The notes under the pieces were generated by a model that saw only the letters and a program-made list of their open reading frames with translations, was not told the DNA's origin and searched no databases. Made by a program: the position numbers and the translations under genes. From contig OY821517.1 of assembly GCA_963682025.1 (NCBI GenBank), forward strand, positions 27,641,482 to 27,705,481: a stretch of 64,000 nt of DNA, written 5' to 3'. Each line of letters starts with the position of its first letter. The stretch's first letter is position 1. Shown in pieces: positions 10,879 through 23,927 of the stretch. Source of the stretch: Cordilura impudica. Its lineage: Eukaryota; Arthropoda; Insecta; Diptera; Scathophagidae.

Positions 10879-11580
10879 TTATTCTATGAATGGCGGGAAA
10901 TGGAAAGTCATCTATGTTAGCATTAAGCAGGTGACATTAGCTGAGTAGACTTTACATTGTGAATGCAACATGTCAGCGGGAGTTAACGATGCAAATGTTT
11001 CTTGTTCACTTCGACCACATTGACGGGATATGATATATGGTCGGAAAATGGCTTCTTGTTGATCATCAATCAAAATTGCATGCTGAAGATCAGTCATCAG
11101 AAATTGCTGAATTTATTACTATGTCAACAGATTTCGATCGTCCCAAAAACGGTTCCTTACTGGCGGACGTGCAATATTATGCCTATTGTCGTTACGTAAT
11201 AAATCTTTACCTCTCCGGAATAAGACTCACTTCTCGTTGACAAAACTTTGTTAGTTTAGAAAAAGAGCATCCAAAAAAGTGCAGTAGATTTCATTCTTTG
11301 ATCTGGATGCTATGTAAATTCGGATTAGAACCAATTACTTGTGAATTATACTTTAGCTTGTCACGATTTTAAGAGAAATGATTTATCACTTCTTCTAAAT
11401 GGATTTTTTTAAAAACATTTTTATGAATACTTCAGGGCACTTCTTTCAAATTAAACTCTCAATCTTCAATATAGAATTTTCTTTTCCCAGTATAAACTTT
11501 TTATGTGCCCTTATTTAAATCTGTTTGTTAGTATTACAGTTTTTTTTTTGTTTGGAGAGGAATCTTGTTAACAAGTTTTC
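10879..11580. other. Unassigned, possibly old retroelement-derived sequence
   Basis: The composition at 10900-11240 is less AT-rich than its surroundings, with short open frames on both strands (61-67 codons), which hints at decayed coding DNA. I recognise no family motif in either frame. Confidence 0.3.
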
Positions 11581-11588
11581 AGTCATTA

Positions 11589-11770
11589 GCCAGAGCTCTG
11601 AAACTTTTAGGATTTACCTAAATTGGATGACAACACATTATTTTATAATTTTTCAGGATTATCTGAAAGCAAATTTATGTAATTGCATTTTCACGGACTT
11701 CATGACTAGCCAGAACTCTGGAACTTTCTCATGTTGGATAAGGTGGATGACAACACATTATTTAATCAAT
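11589..11770 (+). repeat. Two-copy direct repeat, about 120-bp period
   Basis: GCCAGAGCTCTGAAACTTTT (near 11589) recurs as GCCAGAACTCTGGAACTTTC (near 11709). Each is followed by GGATGACAACACATTATTT. This is an imperfect tandem duplication of noncoding DNA. Confidence 0.75.
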
Positions 11771-11894
11771 TTCTTCAAGTTCTGTTTATTATTTCTCGAG
11801 ATTAGCCTGATCGGCATTTTAATTGGAAACTTTGTTTCCTTGACAATAATATCGATTCCACTAAGAAAATGGCAGAAAACGTGGTTTTACTTGG

Positions 11895-13705
11895 AATGAA
11901 GTCATTTATTCCTAATTCCGGCCCTACCCAGATACAAGTGTGGGTTTAAACAGAAGTAAAAAAATACTGTTAGCTCTAGAGAGGAAGCGTTCATTAATTT
12001 ACGGATGAATAAATATGACACTACTGATCATCTACACCAATAGACTAGAACTAAAGGTTCTAAAGTGCTTAGATGTGAAAAGCATCTCTACGTACAGCGT
12101 CCAAGAACTAAAGTTCTTTCCACTCCCTCATGCATAAGGACCTTCTGGTCATTCGTTAAAAAAGTAAAGGACAATGATAGTTCTTCCATTCCATCTCTTA
12201 TAAAGGATGGCCTTCACTGAACCGGGTAATAAAGCTAACCTTTTGGCAGACCAATTCGCAAAAAGTTTTCTCGTGTTAGAAAGCCATCAACAGCTGCCGG
12301 TACTTGAAATAGTACCACATACTATGCCCAAGATATTCTTTTGAACTCATAATGTTAAGAGGGTTCTTGTAAGCCTCAATGTCAACAAGTCACCTGAACT
12401 GGTTGTCATGTGCACACTGGTACCGAAACCTTTTTAGTGCTTGGTACTATATGGGTATAGCTTTACCTCATGCTGGAAGATTGGCAATGTTCAGCAAATC
12501 CCAAAAAAGAGTGCAGCTAACAGCTCTGAAAATTACCCCCGAATTTCAATTTGCTCTGCGCTTTCTAAGGTAATGGAGAGGTTGGTGCATTTTCATTTTG
12601 TGAAGTATTTACAGATCAACTTATTTTTAAGCAGACAGTAAGGCTTTCGTAGAATTCGTTCTGCAGGTAACCTGAAGGCGAATTTTGGAGTCAGTTTATT
12701 CACCGATTTGGTGAAAGCAAGGATATTTCTCTGGATATTTCCAATATATTTCGACCGGGTGTGGCACAGCGCACTCTTGTGAAAACTTATTGAGTTTGGT
12801 GTTCCTAATGATTTGACTCGATTTATATCGAGTTTTCGTAGAAATCGCAAAGAGTTTCAGTTAAACGCAGGGGTACCTCAAGGTTCTGTTCTATTTCCTT
12901 CACTTTTCTTTATTTTTCCGTATGTTCTTCTATGTCAAATTTCCAATCCTATCTACTCTTTTGCAGAAAATATTTTGCATACACATTCCTTTGATCAGAG
13001 GCCAAGCCTTAGGGAGATTTGGTGCATGAGGCAATATATAAATGACACACTCAATCAAGATCTTTTGACAATCTCTGAATGAGATCGAGTGTAAGACCTA
13101 GTGTTCTTTATTGCCCCATAGGCAGGCCATGGAGTCATGAATGTCGTCTGTATCCATGGGTGGTGTAAATATTGAGGAATCAGGGGCTCTTGATATTCTG
13201 GAATGAAAAGTCACTGTGATGTCTGTTGGAATAAATACAATTTTTAATTTTCGAAAGAAGCTTTCAATGGTTTTCAAAGGGTCTGCCTGATCTTCTTACT
13301 ACTTATACTACCTATATCCGACCAAATATGGAATGCAACTTCCATATATAGGTAGAGGCTTCACAGTCCATTTTGACGCTTCTGGACTATGTGCAATGGA
13401 GGACGTTGGTGCTTATCAATTGCAGTAGGGTTATAAAATCTATTGACATATTGGGGCATGGTCGGAATGTTGGATGTTTTGCATTGTATTATAGATATTG
13501 CAATGGGCAGCGTTCTGCTGAGATCACTGAACTCTATTTGCAGTCTATTGTCCAGTGGATCGCACAACGCATTAACGCTTCCTTTCACTTACAATATAGC
13601 TAAATTTTAGCCAAATATCCAGAGATACTACTCCCTCTTTCCTCCTACCTACAACATATTTCCTGATATCAACACAGTGTACTGCATTAATAGGGGATAT
13701 TTCCT
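11895..13705 (+). pseudogene. Non-LTR retrotransposon relic (CR1/Jockey-like RT), copy B
   Basis: Longest of four same-strand copies. The endonuclease-RT linker is visible near 12130-12290 (TFWSFVKKVKDNDSSSIPSL, EPGNKANLLADQFAKSF). The RT begins near 12480 (VQQIPKKSAANSSENYPRIS, ICSALSKVMERLVHFHFVKY), continues with a degraded DISKAFDRVWH, RFISSFRRNRKEFQL and AGVPQGSVLFPSLFFIF (12861-12920), and reaches the catalytic box at about 12958-12985, which reads SFAENILH instead of SFADD. The C-terminal part follows at 13370-13600. The 3' end near 13690 (TAATAGGGGATATTTCCTGA) matches copy A. Many frameshifts; inactive. Confidence 0.85.
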
Positions 13706-14783
13706 GAGTGTTGCTGGTTACTTTTAGAAGCAAACAATCCTTTGAGACCTAATCGCTTTCTATGCTTCTCATAAAAAGAATATACCGTTAAATCTAGTAT
13801 TGTTCATATTTGGAAAAATACAGGTTTCTAAATAATCATTCACTATAAAATATTTACTATGGCATGAGCCAAACTGGTTGGCGCTTACCAGCTAAATGTT
13901 TTTAATATTTAATCCACCTATTGGAAGGTGTTACAGCAAAAACCTCTAGCAAACAATAACAAGAACAACAGAACAATAGATCAAAAATTTTTCAACCCTA
14001 AATTGCATTTTATGAACACGGAAGAACATGCATTCACAACGCACATTATGCGCATTCTCTGTATTTAAAATAATAGCACGTGATACTTTCACAATTCAAT
14101 ATCCTTGCAGAAATTATGAAACATGAAAAGCATGAATGAATAAACCAGGAATTTTTGGAGAGCCAGTTATTGTGCTGGAAGAGAGTATGAGGTTAATGTT
14201 TGAAAAACAGCAGGCAGACTGTTTGACAGCCAGACACACAGGTAAATGATACTTTTTTTTAGCTGTTGTTGTTGTTAAAAGTCATAAATAAATCCAATCC
14301 TCCCACGTATATTACAACGGATATGCTTCAAGTTATAAAGAGTGGTTTGGTTTGGTCTGTTCTCAGTGTCTCAGTCTGTTTTCAGTGTGTAGAAGTGTAT
14401 TGTGGATGTAGATGAAGTAGAAAAGCGTGTCAAATTAGTAGTTTTTTTTGTTGAGGCGAGTAACAAAGGTTCACATACGGGCTCAATGTGTTGTCATAAG
14501 GGTTTATACGATTATTATGGTTTTTCGTTATTCCAACAAAAGTTCATATAAGAATCTAAATGATTTGAAGGTAAAATGAATAATTTTACAAAAGTGTAGT
14601 CAATAATATGTGTCATTAAACAGTAAGATGAATAATACTTGTACATTGATTTCAGAGTATCGAAGTAAACATATGCATATAACACAAAAATGTTTCTTTA
14701 GTAACGGAAATGTTTTGAAATAATAATAAAAAAGTGACGTAATTATATTAATTATAAGTAAGTTAACTTAAATCAAAAAAAAC
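13706..14783. other. Unassigned AT-rich sequence
   Basis: No coding or repeat structure supported. A short TTG/GTT run lies near 14265. Confidence 0.4.
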
Positions 14784-15572
14784 AAGTAAGAGTGTTAAAT
14801 TCGGCTGTGCCGAATCTTTAATACCCTCCACCTCGGTTTGAGTATTGATAATAAATGTAAACAAAATATTGGAAAAAGTAAACAATTTGTTAAACTTAAT
14901 ACCAAATTATTTAAGAAAATTCTTTGGGTTGGTTTTCGTCTTTTCTATTCTTTCGGATTTATTTCGGTGTTTGCTTTCTGGTCATCGTGGTTGCTGATCG
15001 ACATGCATTTAGGTTATATACCTATATGCATGCGTTTCCGGTTATATGACATAACTTCTCGTTTAATTTAGTTTTTGCTAATTAAATAGCTCGCCCTAAC
15101 CTCCATTGCAAAGGTAATGGTTGTGTAGAGTGGCTATATGCATTAAATCGTGCTAATTGGAGATGGCCGTATAGTTTCTTTTAACTGGCCAAATATTTCT
15201 TCATTGTGGCCATATAGGTCGGATGGAGTAACAAAATAATAACCAAAAAGAAAAAAAGCTCTCTCTACTTTTTTTTTTAAATATTGCCATATTTTGAAAA
15301 CATAGAGAATAAATTTATAATAATAAATAATCAAATTAGGAATGCCAAACGCTAAAAACCAAAAGTCCCAAACATTTTAAATAAAATAATTTGTTATCTT
15401 TATTTTCTGAAAAACTTCAAATTGTCATCCAAAAAAAATTGTGAAAATTTATATATAAAAAATAACATTCTCATCAAATTACGTTTACTTATGTAACAAT
15501 TTTGATGTTAGCAATTCTTAAATATCATTTGGGGTTTTCTTAAATTCATTGAATTTAAATTAATATTTTCTG

Positions 15573-16128
15573 TAGTGCGATTCTGTAAATTTCAAATTCA
15601 ACGATCTGACAATCGCAAAATATATCGACAGCTATTGTTGTTTGCACTAAGGATTAAGTGATTCACTAAGTACATACACCTTAACGACAGTCGACAAATC
15701 TGTTTTTCTATTTATTTAAATTGTAAACTAGTGGCACCTCTGTCAAAATAAGCGAAAAACACAAAGAAGAATATAAAAAAACAAATTACTTCGTGTTTGA
15801 CAGGATGATTTTATGTTTATGTTTAATATCTTTATTTTTTTACTAATATTTCTGTTTATTTGAAAATGAAATAATGAATTGAATATGCTATTTAATTTTT
15901 TTATTTATATAAAAAAGTTTTTTAATAAAAGCAAAATATTTCAACCTAAAAACTTAAGTTTTTATCGATTGAATAAACAACACAAAAATGGTTGTCGTTT
16001 AGATAACAACAACAGATGACTTTCACAATAGCGAATATCGTTTAAAAATTTTACTGATAATTTTGCAATTTTCTTTTTTTTACGATTCGACTATCGTTAA
16101 AAGAAGTTACTGAATCGCGGTACTGAAA
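15573..16128. mobile_element. Possible TIR element
   Basis: The left end TAGTGCGATTCTGTAA, then CAACGATCTGACAATCG, resembles the reverse complement of the right end, which reads CAGTACCGCGATTCAGTAAC, then TTTTAACGATAGTCGAATCG. Only an imperfect match by eye; no target duplication was seen. Confidence 0.35.
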
Positions 16129-17109
16129 AGTTATTAATATCTCCTGAATGGCAATATTTTTTTGAAATGTAAACATTTTTAAATGTAAACATATTTGGGG
16201 TTTTTTTATTTGGAATTTCAATTTGTGTTTAACGAATAAAATTTATATATTAAAGATGCAATTGATGTCTTCTAAATTTAAAATTATTATTTCCGACGTT
16301 TTGATATGATTTTCTGAAATTCAATTAATATTTTCTAATTTATAATTGGAAATTTTAATTTCAGTTTTTATAAGAATTGATATTTTCTAAAATTTGAATG
16401 GAAAATTTAAAAAGTGCAATTTTGTATTTATGTGAATAATATTGCTTTAGTAATTATAAACAATTTTTAAAAATTAGATGTAATCGCAATCAGATATTTT
16501 GTAGGTAAAGCAGAATAATAGTTCTATATAACTATGTAGAACTGTTTCGAAAGCAAAACACTCATTGATGAACTCGGTAACTATATTTTGTAAAGACAAC
16601 AAAAAGTTAACATGCCAAACTTATGTTCATATTTGTAAAAGAGTAATGAAAAAACGTATGAAATAAAAGACCAGCCCGTGTATACTCTTAACATTGTTCT
16701 GTATGATATCTAGTTGAAAATATTGACATTCATGTTAAAATAGAAATAACTATTGCAAAGCTAATTAGAACAAACAAAAATTGTGGCGCCATCTACTGTG
16801 GCATAGTCACGCTGAGCAAACTGAAGTGACACGCTGTTAATGCAAAAGAAATGTATTTTCCACACAACAAAATATTGCAGAATTTTATGTAAATAAAATA
16901 ATATACCGATATATTTCTAACATGCAGTTACTATGAATATACATACGTACATACATATATATAATATATGTATATTATTTGTATTATTTAATATGTGTAT
17001 GTATGTGTATGTAAATATTACACACAAAAAATACAACATCAAACGTTATTTTTGTGTTTTTCTCTTTAAATAAATTACTACATAAATTTTTTTTGCTAAA
17101 TTTACATTT

Positions 17110-17710
17110 GGGCAATTCACAACAGGTGTTGTATATTGTATGTTGTATTGAGTGTGAACACTCCGTTGTATTTTCATATTGTAAAACGCTTTCTTTTGTA
17201 ATTTTCGATCCAACGAGGAAAGATCGCTTCGTCGCTTCTGCTATTTTGAATAAGAGAAAACACTTGTCAGTGTTTGCTTTTTGGTCGTGAGATATACCCT
17301 GGAGTTTTAGTTACGTACCTCTTGCTTTTTAATTTATAATGAAAAAAAAATGTTAAATGTTTTGGTTGGTGCTGAAAGAGAAAATACATACTAAAAATAT
17401 AAACATTAATTTTTATATAAATAAACTTATCGATGTATTTGCGTTATTTGCATTATTTGCCATATTTTATTTTACAATTATTTATGCTGATAAAATTCTA
17501 TGTATTTGTTTTTTTCTTTTTCATAAAAACTGGCATTCACTTGGAACTGATATGTTATGATACAATATACAACATTTACTAAACATAGCAAATGAAGTTG
17601 GATCGTGTATCAGATTTTTCAGTGAAAATTACCAACAACAATTTTACACTATTGTAAAGTGATACACGATACAACAGATACAACGATACATTACCCATTG
17701 TGAATTGCCC
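17110..17710. mobile_element. MITE with GGGCAATTCACAA terminal inverted repeats
   Basis: The left end GGGCAATTCACAACAGGT and the reverse complement of the right end GGGCAATTCACAATGGGT agree over about 18 bp. Weaker similarity continues inward through TGT-rich sequence. About 601 bp with no transposase. Shared ATT next to both tips could be a 3-bp target duplication, but the exact tip is uncertain, so no superfamily is assigned. Confidence 0.75.
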
Positions 17711-18669
17711 AATTGTTTTTTTTTTATTAACAACTAGGTATTTTAGCATTATTTGCTTTAGATGTTGGTGAATTTTTACTCCCTTTATATTAACTCGTAG
17801 TGTCTGCTTGTCGAAAAAAATTTTGGATCGATTTTAACCCCTTTCCCGTGACCCATTCGATCTGAAACTTTGCAGGCAGGCTCGTGGTAATGACAGAAAT
17901 GATCTAGTAAATTTTTTTAGTCATGCCAAAACAATGAAAACTTTTAAATTTTTCTACCAGAGTTGATAAAAAAATGTACACAGGGTTATTTTTTATTATA
18001 TTATTACCACAACGACCACAAAAACAACAAGTCCAGCTATGACAACAATACAACATTTAGAATAACAACAAGAACAATATAGAAACAACATATTTTTCAT
18101 TTTTTTTTTTACTTTTCCAGAGATTTCCCTGGACCTGTTCCACCGATTTTAATGATTTTTGAAATAGAAATCTTCCCATGAATTTGTTGAATCATTCTCA
18201 CTAAAAATGTTCACCTTAGCTATCCTATTGAGGGCGTGCTCGTGACAAGAACAACATAGAAAATTATATTTTTTCAAGACTTTTTTTTAGTTCTTTATTC
18301 AAATCTCGGGCCCTAATTGACCGATTTGGACGATTTCAAATAGCAAACTTCTCAGGATGCTAGTGAATCATTTCTTATGTCAGCGAGCACCCTAGCTGCC
18401 CGATTGATGCCGTCATCGTGATTTCCACAGACGGACAGACGGACAGACGGACAGACGAACATCGCTATATCAACTGCGGTTGTTATAAGGATCAAAAATA
18501 TATATTACAAACGGAATGACAAACTTATATATACCCTCTGCACACTGGAGTGGACGGTATAATAACGGAAATGTTTTGAAATTATTTTGAAGGCGAAACT
18601 AAGGTCCTGTTTCGTTTTAAGATTTGTTAGGTAAATCGGTCATAAATCATCAGTCCACAAATGAAAAGT

Positions 18670-19500
18670 AAAAAAATTATAGTCGCCTTAGAGCGACTGC
18701 ATAGTGCATTTTGAGAGGGGGTCTTGGATCCCACATTGGCGATGCAATAACTGGATATAGAAAATAAGCATAAACAAAATTTTAGCGGTATCGTTATTAA
18801 TTTATATCTATAATATTAATAGGCTAGGCGATTTTTTGTTACCGATGTTTTGTTCAACCGTTTTATCCCGATTTTGACCAATCGTATATTATTTGAAAGG
18901 TATTTCTTGTTAGCTGTTCACCAGATTTACACATTTCTTAATTTTTTCCTTTATTTTAAGTAAATTGCATTTAAAGTATAATTTTATGTATGTGTTAGTA
19001 GACATACATAAAATTATACATATGCTATGTGTGTGTTTATTAAATTTGTTAATGTGTTTGTTAATGAGTTCTTATCTTCATTTACAATAACAATAAACCA
19101 TAAAAAGTGTGGGTTTGTGAATTGGCTAAAATAAAGCTGCCTAGAAATTGCACTCGAATTTCGAGCGCTGGAATCTGCTAGTATTAGTAAAGGCTCTTAC
19201 TTTTGTCAAAAATATATATGAAACAAATTTGAAAGAAAAAACTTTGATATATATTTTTTTTGATAGATTAAGTTAAGATCTGAATCAGCTTTATATGTGT
19301 ACTATGACTGGAACTCTTACACTGTTTATTTTTGAATTATTGATAAGTGGGTGTAGTGCACAACCATAATATATACCAAATTTTTGAATATAAAGACATT
19401 TGTAGTCGGTCTGATAGGGGTTATTTGTATGCAGGCTAGGTCTGAATACGCACCAATTTCAATGCCGTTTAATCAGTGGGCGATATTAGCCCTTTCAAAA
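18670..19500 (+). mobile_element. DINE-like family A copy 2, interrupted by Helitron H3
   Basis: Degenerate A copy. Its 5' hairpin is AGTCGCCTTAGAGCGACT, with a compensatory pair change relative to copy 1. Body matches resume after the nested Helitron (TAAAGGCTCTTACTTTTGTC, then GGGGTTATTTGTATGCAGGC and TAGGTCTGAATACG). The 3' terminus is missing. Confidence 0.7.
18807..19181 (+). mobile_element. Helitron-like element H3
   Basis: Complete nonautonomous copy, 375 bp. Starts TCTATAATATTAATAGGC and ends with CTCGAATTTCGAG, then CTAG, inserted between A (18806) and T (19182). It lies inside family A copy 2 and is therefore younger than that copy. Confidence 0.92.
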
Positions 19501-20100
19501 TAATTAAATAATTATTTGGAGCATAGATTGCTCTAGTTGTGCTTAACCCAGCTTTCACTTAAAACTAATAGAGGACTGTAGCAACTTGTTGTGCAACGAG
19601 GACGAAAAAATATTTTTGCTTCAGGTCGGAAAAATTTTCCATCCCATGAAAAAAATATAAAGTTTTAAATTTTGCATAGGAAACCAATTAAGAAATGGAG
19701 ATAGGGCAAAACATGTTCGGAAAAATGTAGGGGAGGAAAAATTAATGGAAGTCGGTCCTACATTTCACTCCTCTAGGAGTGAAACTGTGGCAGTTATGGT
19801 GTTTTTCTCTTACATTTTCTCCTTTTACCCCCACTTGGAGCACGATAAAAAGCCACTTGCTCTCGTCATTCCCCCACTTTTTCGCTCATATATTTTTGTC
19901 CGAACCTCACAAAATATGCGTTCCGAAATGGAGAAGTCGTGCACTTTACCATACCAAATTCCCGTTACTAAGACCATCCCGATATTCACGTAAATCTGTC
20001 TAAGGACTTTAAAACTTTCTTAAATTTCAAATTTAGCTCCGCTGTGAATTCCATGTATTAAAAAAAAAAGTTGAAAGTATGCGCCTACAACATGCACTAA
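19501..20100. other. Unassigned sequence with a 22-nt hairpin
   Basis: TTTCACTCCT and AGGAGTGAAA at about 19765-19786 form a perfect 10-bp stem with a 2-nt loop. The surrounding overlapping frames of 74-82 codons have no recognisable homology. Confidence 0.5.
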
Positions 20101-20468
20101 TCTGTAATATTAATAGGCTAGGCTATTTCTTGTGACCGATATTTTGTTCTACCGTTTTATTCCGATTTTAACCAAACGTATATTATTTGAAAGGTATTTC
20201 CTTTTCGCTACTTTTCAGATTTACAGATTTTTAAATTTTGGACCTTATTTTGAGAAAATTGCATTCAAAGTTGCTACTAACACATACATAAAATTATACA
20301 TATGCTATGTGCGTATTTATTAAATTTGTTAATGTGTTTGTTAATGAATTTGTTATCTTCATTCACAATAATAATAAACCAAAAAAGTGTTGGTTTGTGA
20401 ATTGGCTATGTTGAAAAATAAAGTTGCCTAGAAATTGCATTCGAATTTCGAGCGCTGGAATTTGCTAG
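20101..20468 (+). mobile_element. Helitron-like element H4
   Basis: Complete 368-bp copy: TCTGTAATATTAATAGGC start, CTCG-hairpin near 20443, CTAG end, flanked by A and T. Confidence 0.92.
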
Positions 20469-21007
20469 TATAGGTTATTAGAAAACACTATTCGTAATGA
20501 TGCAATAGCAGATAATGAGCTTTTAAACATTTCATTTTTTATAGTTTTATGGTGGCAACACTAGTCCCTTTTTTTGTCTGTTTGCTGGTAGTGATGAATA
20601 AAGGAAATAAATGATCTACTCGGTAATTGAATTGTTTATTTATTTTTTTTATTTATTTTCTCTTATATTTGAAATTATTCAAAATTTTTACAGAAAAACA
20701 AGTTTCCTTTAACAAGGGGTATATATAGGTTTATCATTCAGTTTCAAACTCATCGAAAAATGCATATATTCTTGATCCTTATAACAACTCTAGTCGATAT
20801 AGTGATGTCAGTCTGTCCGTCTGTCTGTTGAAATTATGCTCATTCAGAAAATACACCATTTACCTGGGTAAAGTTATAATAATATTGTTGCTCGTTATTT
20901 GGATCAGGTTGGTAAATGGGGTCAATCGGGCATCATTGTGCTGAGATATATCCAAAAAGATGAAGACACTTCTAAAGAATTTTAAAAATTTAGTGTGTTT
21001 GTCGTAA

Positions 21008-21382
21008 TCTATAATATTAATAGGCTAGTCGATTTCTTGTGACCGATGTTTTATTCTACCGTTTTATCCCGATTTTGACCAAACGTATATTATTTGAAAG
21101 GTATTTACTTTTAGCCGTTTTGCAGATTTACGGATTTTTAAATTTTTTCTTTATTTTGAGTAAATTGCATTTAAAGTTGCTACTAACACATACATAAAAT
21201 TATACAATGCTATGTGTGTGTTTATTAAATTTGTTAATTGTGTTTGTAATAAAAATGAGCTTTTTTTGTGTTGATTTTTGAATTGGTTATAATTGATTAA
21301 CATACCTTTAGGGTCTTTATATAATGAAAAAATAAAATTTCTTAGAATTTGCACTCGAATTTTGAAGGCTGGAATCTGCTAG
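21008..21382 (+). mobile_element. Helitron-like element H5
   Basis: Complete 375-bp copy inserted between A (21007) and T (21383); its CTAG directly abuts the start of H6. Confidence 0.9.
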
Positions 21383-21720
21383 TATAATATTAATAGGCTA
21401 GGCGATTCTTGTGACCGATGTTTTGTTCTACCGTTTTATCCCGATTTTGACCAAACGTATATTATTTGGAAGGTATTTCTTTTTAGCCGTTTTGCAGATT
21501 TACGGATTTTTAAATTTTTTCCTTTATTTTGAGTAAATTGCTTTTAGGTTGCGTGTTTATTAAATTTGTAAATGTGTTTGTAATAAAAATGAGTTTGTTT
21601 TTTTTGTGTAGATTTGTGAATTGGTTATAATTGATTAGCATACCTTTAGGGTCTTTATTTAATGAAAAAATAAAATATCTTATAATTTACACTAGAATTT
21701 AGAGGGCTGGAATCTTCTAA
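21383..21720 (+). mobile_element. Helitron-like element H6, head-to-tail with H5
   Basis: Begins TATAATATTAATAGGC immediately after the CTAG of H5 and ends in a degraded hairpin and CTAA (a permitted CTRR form). Lacks the internal AACACATACATAAAATTA segment. Confidence 0.85.
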
Positions 21721-21866
21721 TAATTTAGTATTAAGCTTATCAAATTATCAAATTGTTGCTTTTTAAAATATTTGTTATACATTTATTCCAAATATTAATG
21801 TAAACGTAAAACCTATGTGGAGGATACCAAAAATCGGCACAGCCGAATTTAACACTCTTACTTGTT

Positions 21867-23927
21867 CATTTAAGTTTTTCAAGCTTTTTTGTCCAATCTT
21901 TAAAATAGATATTGCTCAAAAATAAATACAATTGACGAAGTTTCAATTAAAGTTTAAATGAGAGCTCTTAAAAAATAGAATTTTAGCTTTTCAGTAATGA
22001 AAAATCAAAAATAGGAACACAATATATTTAAAAAACAATGTTGCTCGAAACAATTTCGAAGCACATTTATTCGATACATTTGTTACCAAATACTGCTCAA
22101 AATTTATAAACCTGATTTGCCTAAATAAATAAAAATTCTCCCAGCATAAGTGAAATATAAAATGAAAGCAGATTTTCCCTTAAAAGTTGTTCATTTGTAG
22201 ACAAGTTATTGAAAAATTAATAATTTAATACAATAACAAATTTAATGAAAAATTCAACCGGTTTTTCTGATTAATAAAACAACATGCTTTAAAAAAAAAA
22301 AAAGAAAAAAGCAAAAAAAAAATGGTCATTCAAAATCCGTAAACTCAAAAAGTCAACAATTTCTGTTGTATTTATTACAGCAAAAAACAAAACATGTCCA
22401 CCTCTTTTTTTTTGATTTTATTTTGGCAAACACCCAACTTCATTACAATGAGCGCAATGACAAATTTTATTCACATACAATGAAAACTAACAGTAAAATT
22501 TTAATCCATAAACAGCTTTACACCCTTACACAATAACAAAGTAAAATAAAGGCACACACACACACCCTCACCCGCACACATATATACGTAAATGTAGTTG
22601 AGTAGACAGTTAAAGAAAACATCAGCTGTGTTTGAATATCAAATTCAATGTCATACAGGTTTTTATTTACTCTTCCTCCTGCGGCAAAATTGAATTGAAA
22701 AACTCACCTTGTGGTGTATGAGGCTCGTGCTAACTCACACATACCCACCTCTACCGTTAGCATCAAACATATTCACATTTCAATTCACTGTGCATTCGAA
22801 AATTTCTAATTGTATATGTTTTGTGTTAAATCAGCGTTTTTTGTTTGTTTTTTGTTTGTTGTTCTCTTCCACCGACTCGTGCTAGACGCACTTTTTTCCT
22901 ACAAAGCCGACCCGAGAGTATGAGTATTATAAATTTGTAGCTTTGATTTGATTTCTTTGTGTTTTACCTTTTATCAACAGTATGATTTTCTATAATACGG
23001 CTTTTGTTTTATTGCCGTATGCCATCATCCCTTAAATTGTCTAATATTTTACCTTAACCGCTGTCCGGGCATAGAAGGGTCTGATTTTTGGTTTGATGCA
23101 CACACGTATGCGTTTACTTTTTGCGGCATTAATCATGCAACATTTATCCCGTACGTCTGCAATAAAGGTGTATAAATGAATTACACACACATATACATAC
23201 AAATACAACTGAAAGTTGTTTAAGGTGTATGTGTATGTGATTTATTGAAAGTAAAAGTGAAGTTGTGGAGCGACTTCCTTAAATTTCGAATGTACTTCAA
23301 TCAAATGTAATTTACCTTTTAATACTACGTTACTTTACCAGTTTGTCGTATTGTTTGTTATAGAGAAAATTTTGAATATGGATCATTACAACTTTTTGGG
23401 ATTCTTTTGATATTATGATTCATCTGTGAATTTCCGTTAACGAAATAGCGTAATAATTGAACAAAAAGTTATTGCGAGGGTATCACTCGAATAATCTGCG
23501 TCCGATTAATCGAGGAATTGTGAATAATTGAAAAAAAAAAATAAATAAATTTATACCGATTTATTGATTTACAAGATTTTTTTTTAAATTTTAAATTAAT
23601 GATATTTTAAAAATATTTATGGGATCGACAAATGTTGGAATTTATTTTATGAAATTTTTGTAGCGTTGTAGCAAAACAGAGCTAATGTGTTATTTAGATT
23701 GCAGATTTCATTCTTCAGTTTCTAAAAAATCTTTTCATAAAAAATTTTTCGGAGCGTTTTAAAATCGATTATTTATAAATTAAATATTAAAGTTAAAAAA
23801 GATTTTGTTGTCATTGTAAATTTAAATGCAGATCTTTATTAGTCCTGATTTATGAAAATTTATTATGAATGTATAATTTTGTGAAAATCTCTGAAATAAA
23901 TGTTGTTCTTAAAGTATTTATTACTCC
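21867..23927. other. Unassigned AT-rich sequence
   Basis: No coding or element boundaries supported. CA-rich short runs lie near 22555 and 23180. The segment 22630-23180 is less AT-rich and looks like unique single-copy DNA. Confidence 0.4.

Larger units (their letters stand above)
14784..18562 (+). mobile_element. DINE-like family B copy 1 (ends visible, composite interior)
   Basis: The 5' end reads AACAAGTAAGAGTGTTAAAT with hairpin ATTCGGCTGTGCCGAAT (14799-14815) and ATACCCTCCACCTCGG. The 3' end reads CAGACGGACAGACGGACAGA (near 18430), ATCGCTATATCAACTGCGG, GGTTGTTATAAGGATCAAAA, then ATATACCCTCTGCACAC ending in GGACGGTATA. The ends define family B, related in plan to family A but different in sequence. 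The roughly 3.8-kb span exceeds other copies and includes at least one nested MITE (17110-17710), so the ends could belong to two insertions. Noncoding. Confidence 0.6.
20717..21866 (-). mobile_element. DINE-like family B copy 2, interrupted by Helitrons H5 and H6
   Basis: The 3' end lies at low coordinates (GGGGTATATATAGG, CTTGATCCTTATAACAACTC, GTCTGTCCGTCTGTCTG near 20810). The 5' end is at 21820-21866 (hairpin ATCGGCACAGCCGAAT, then TTAACACTCTTACTTGTT). Two tandem Helitron copies occupy its middle. Confidence 0.75.

Noticed and set aside
11002..11240. Overlapping frames suggesting old coding DNA
   Set aside because: Composition is slightly higher in GC than its surroundings, but no retroelement or host motif could be matched in any frame.
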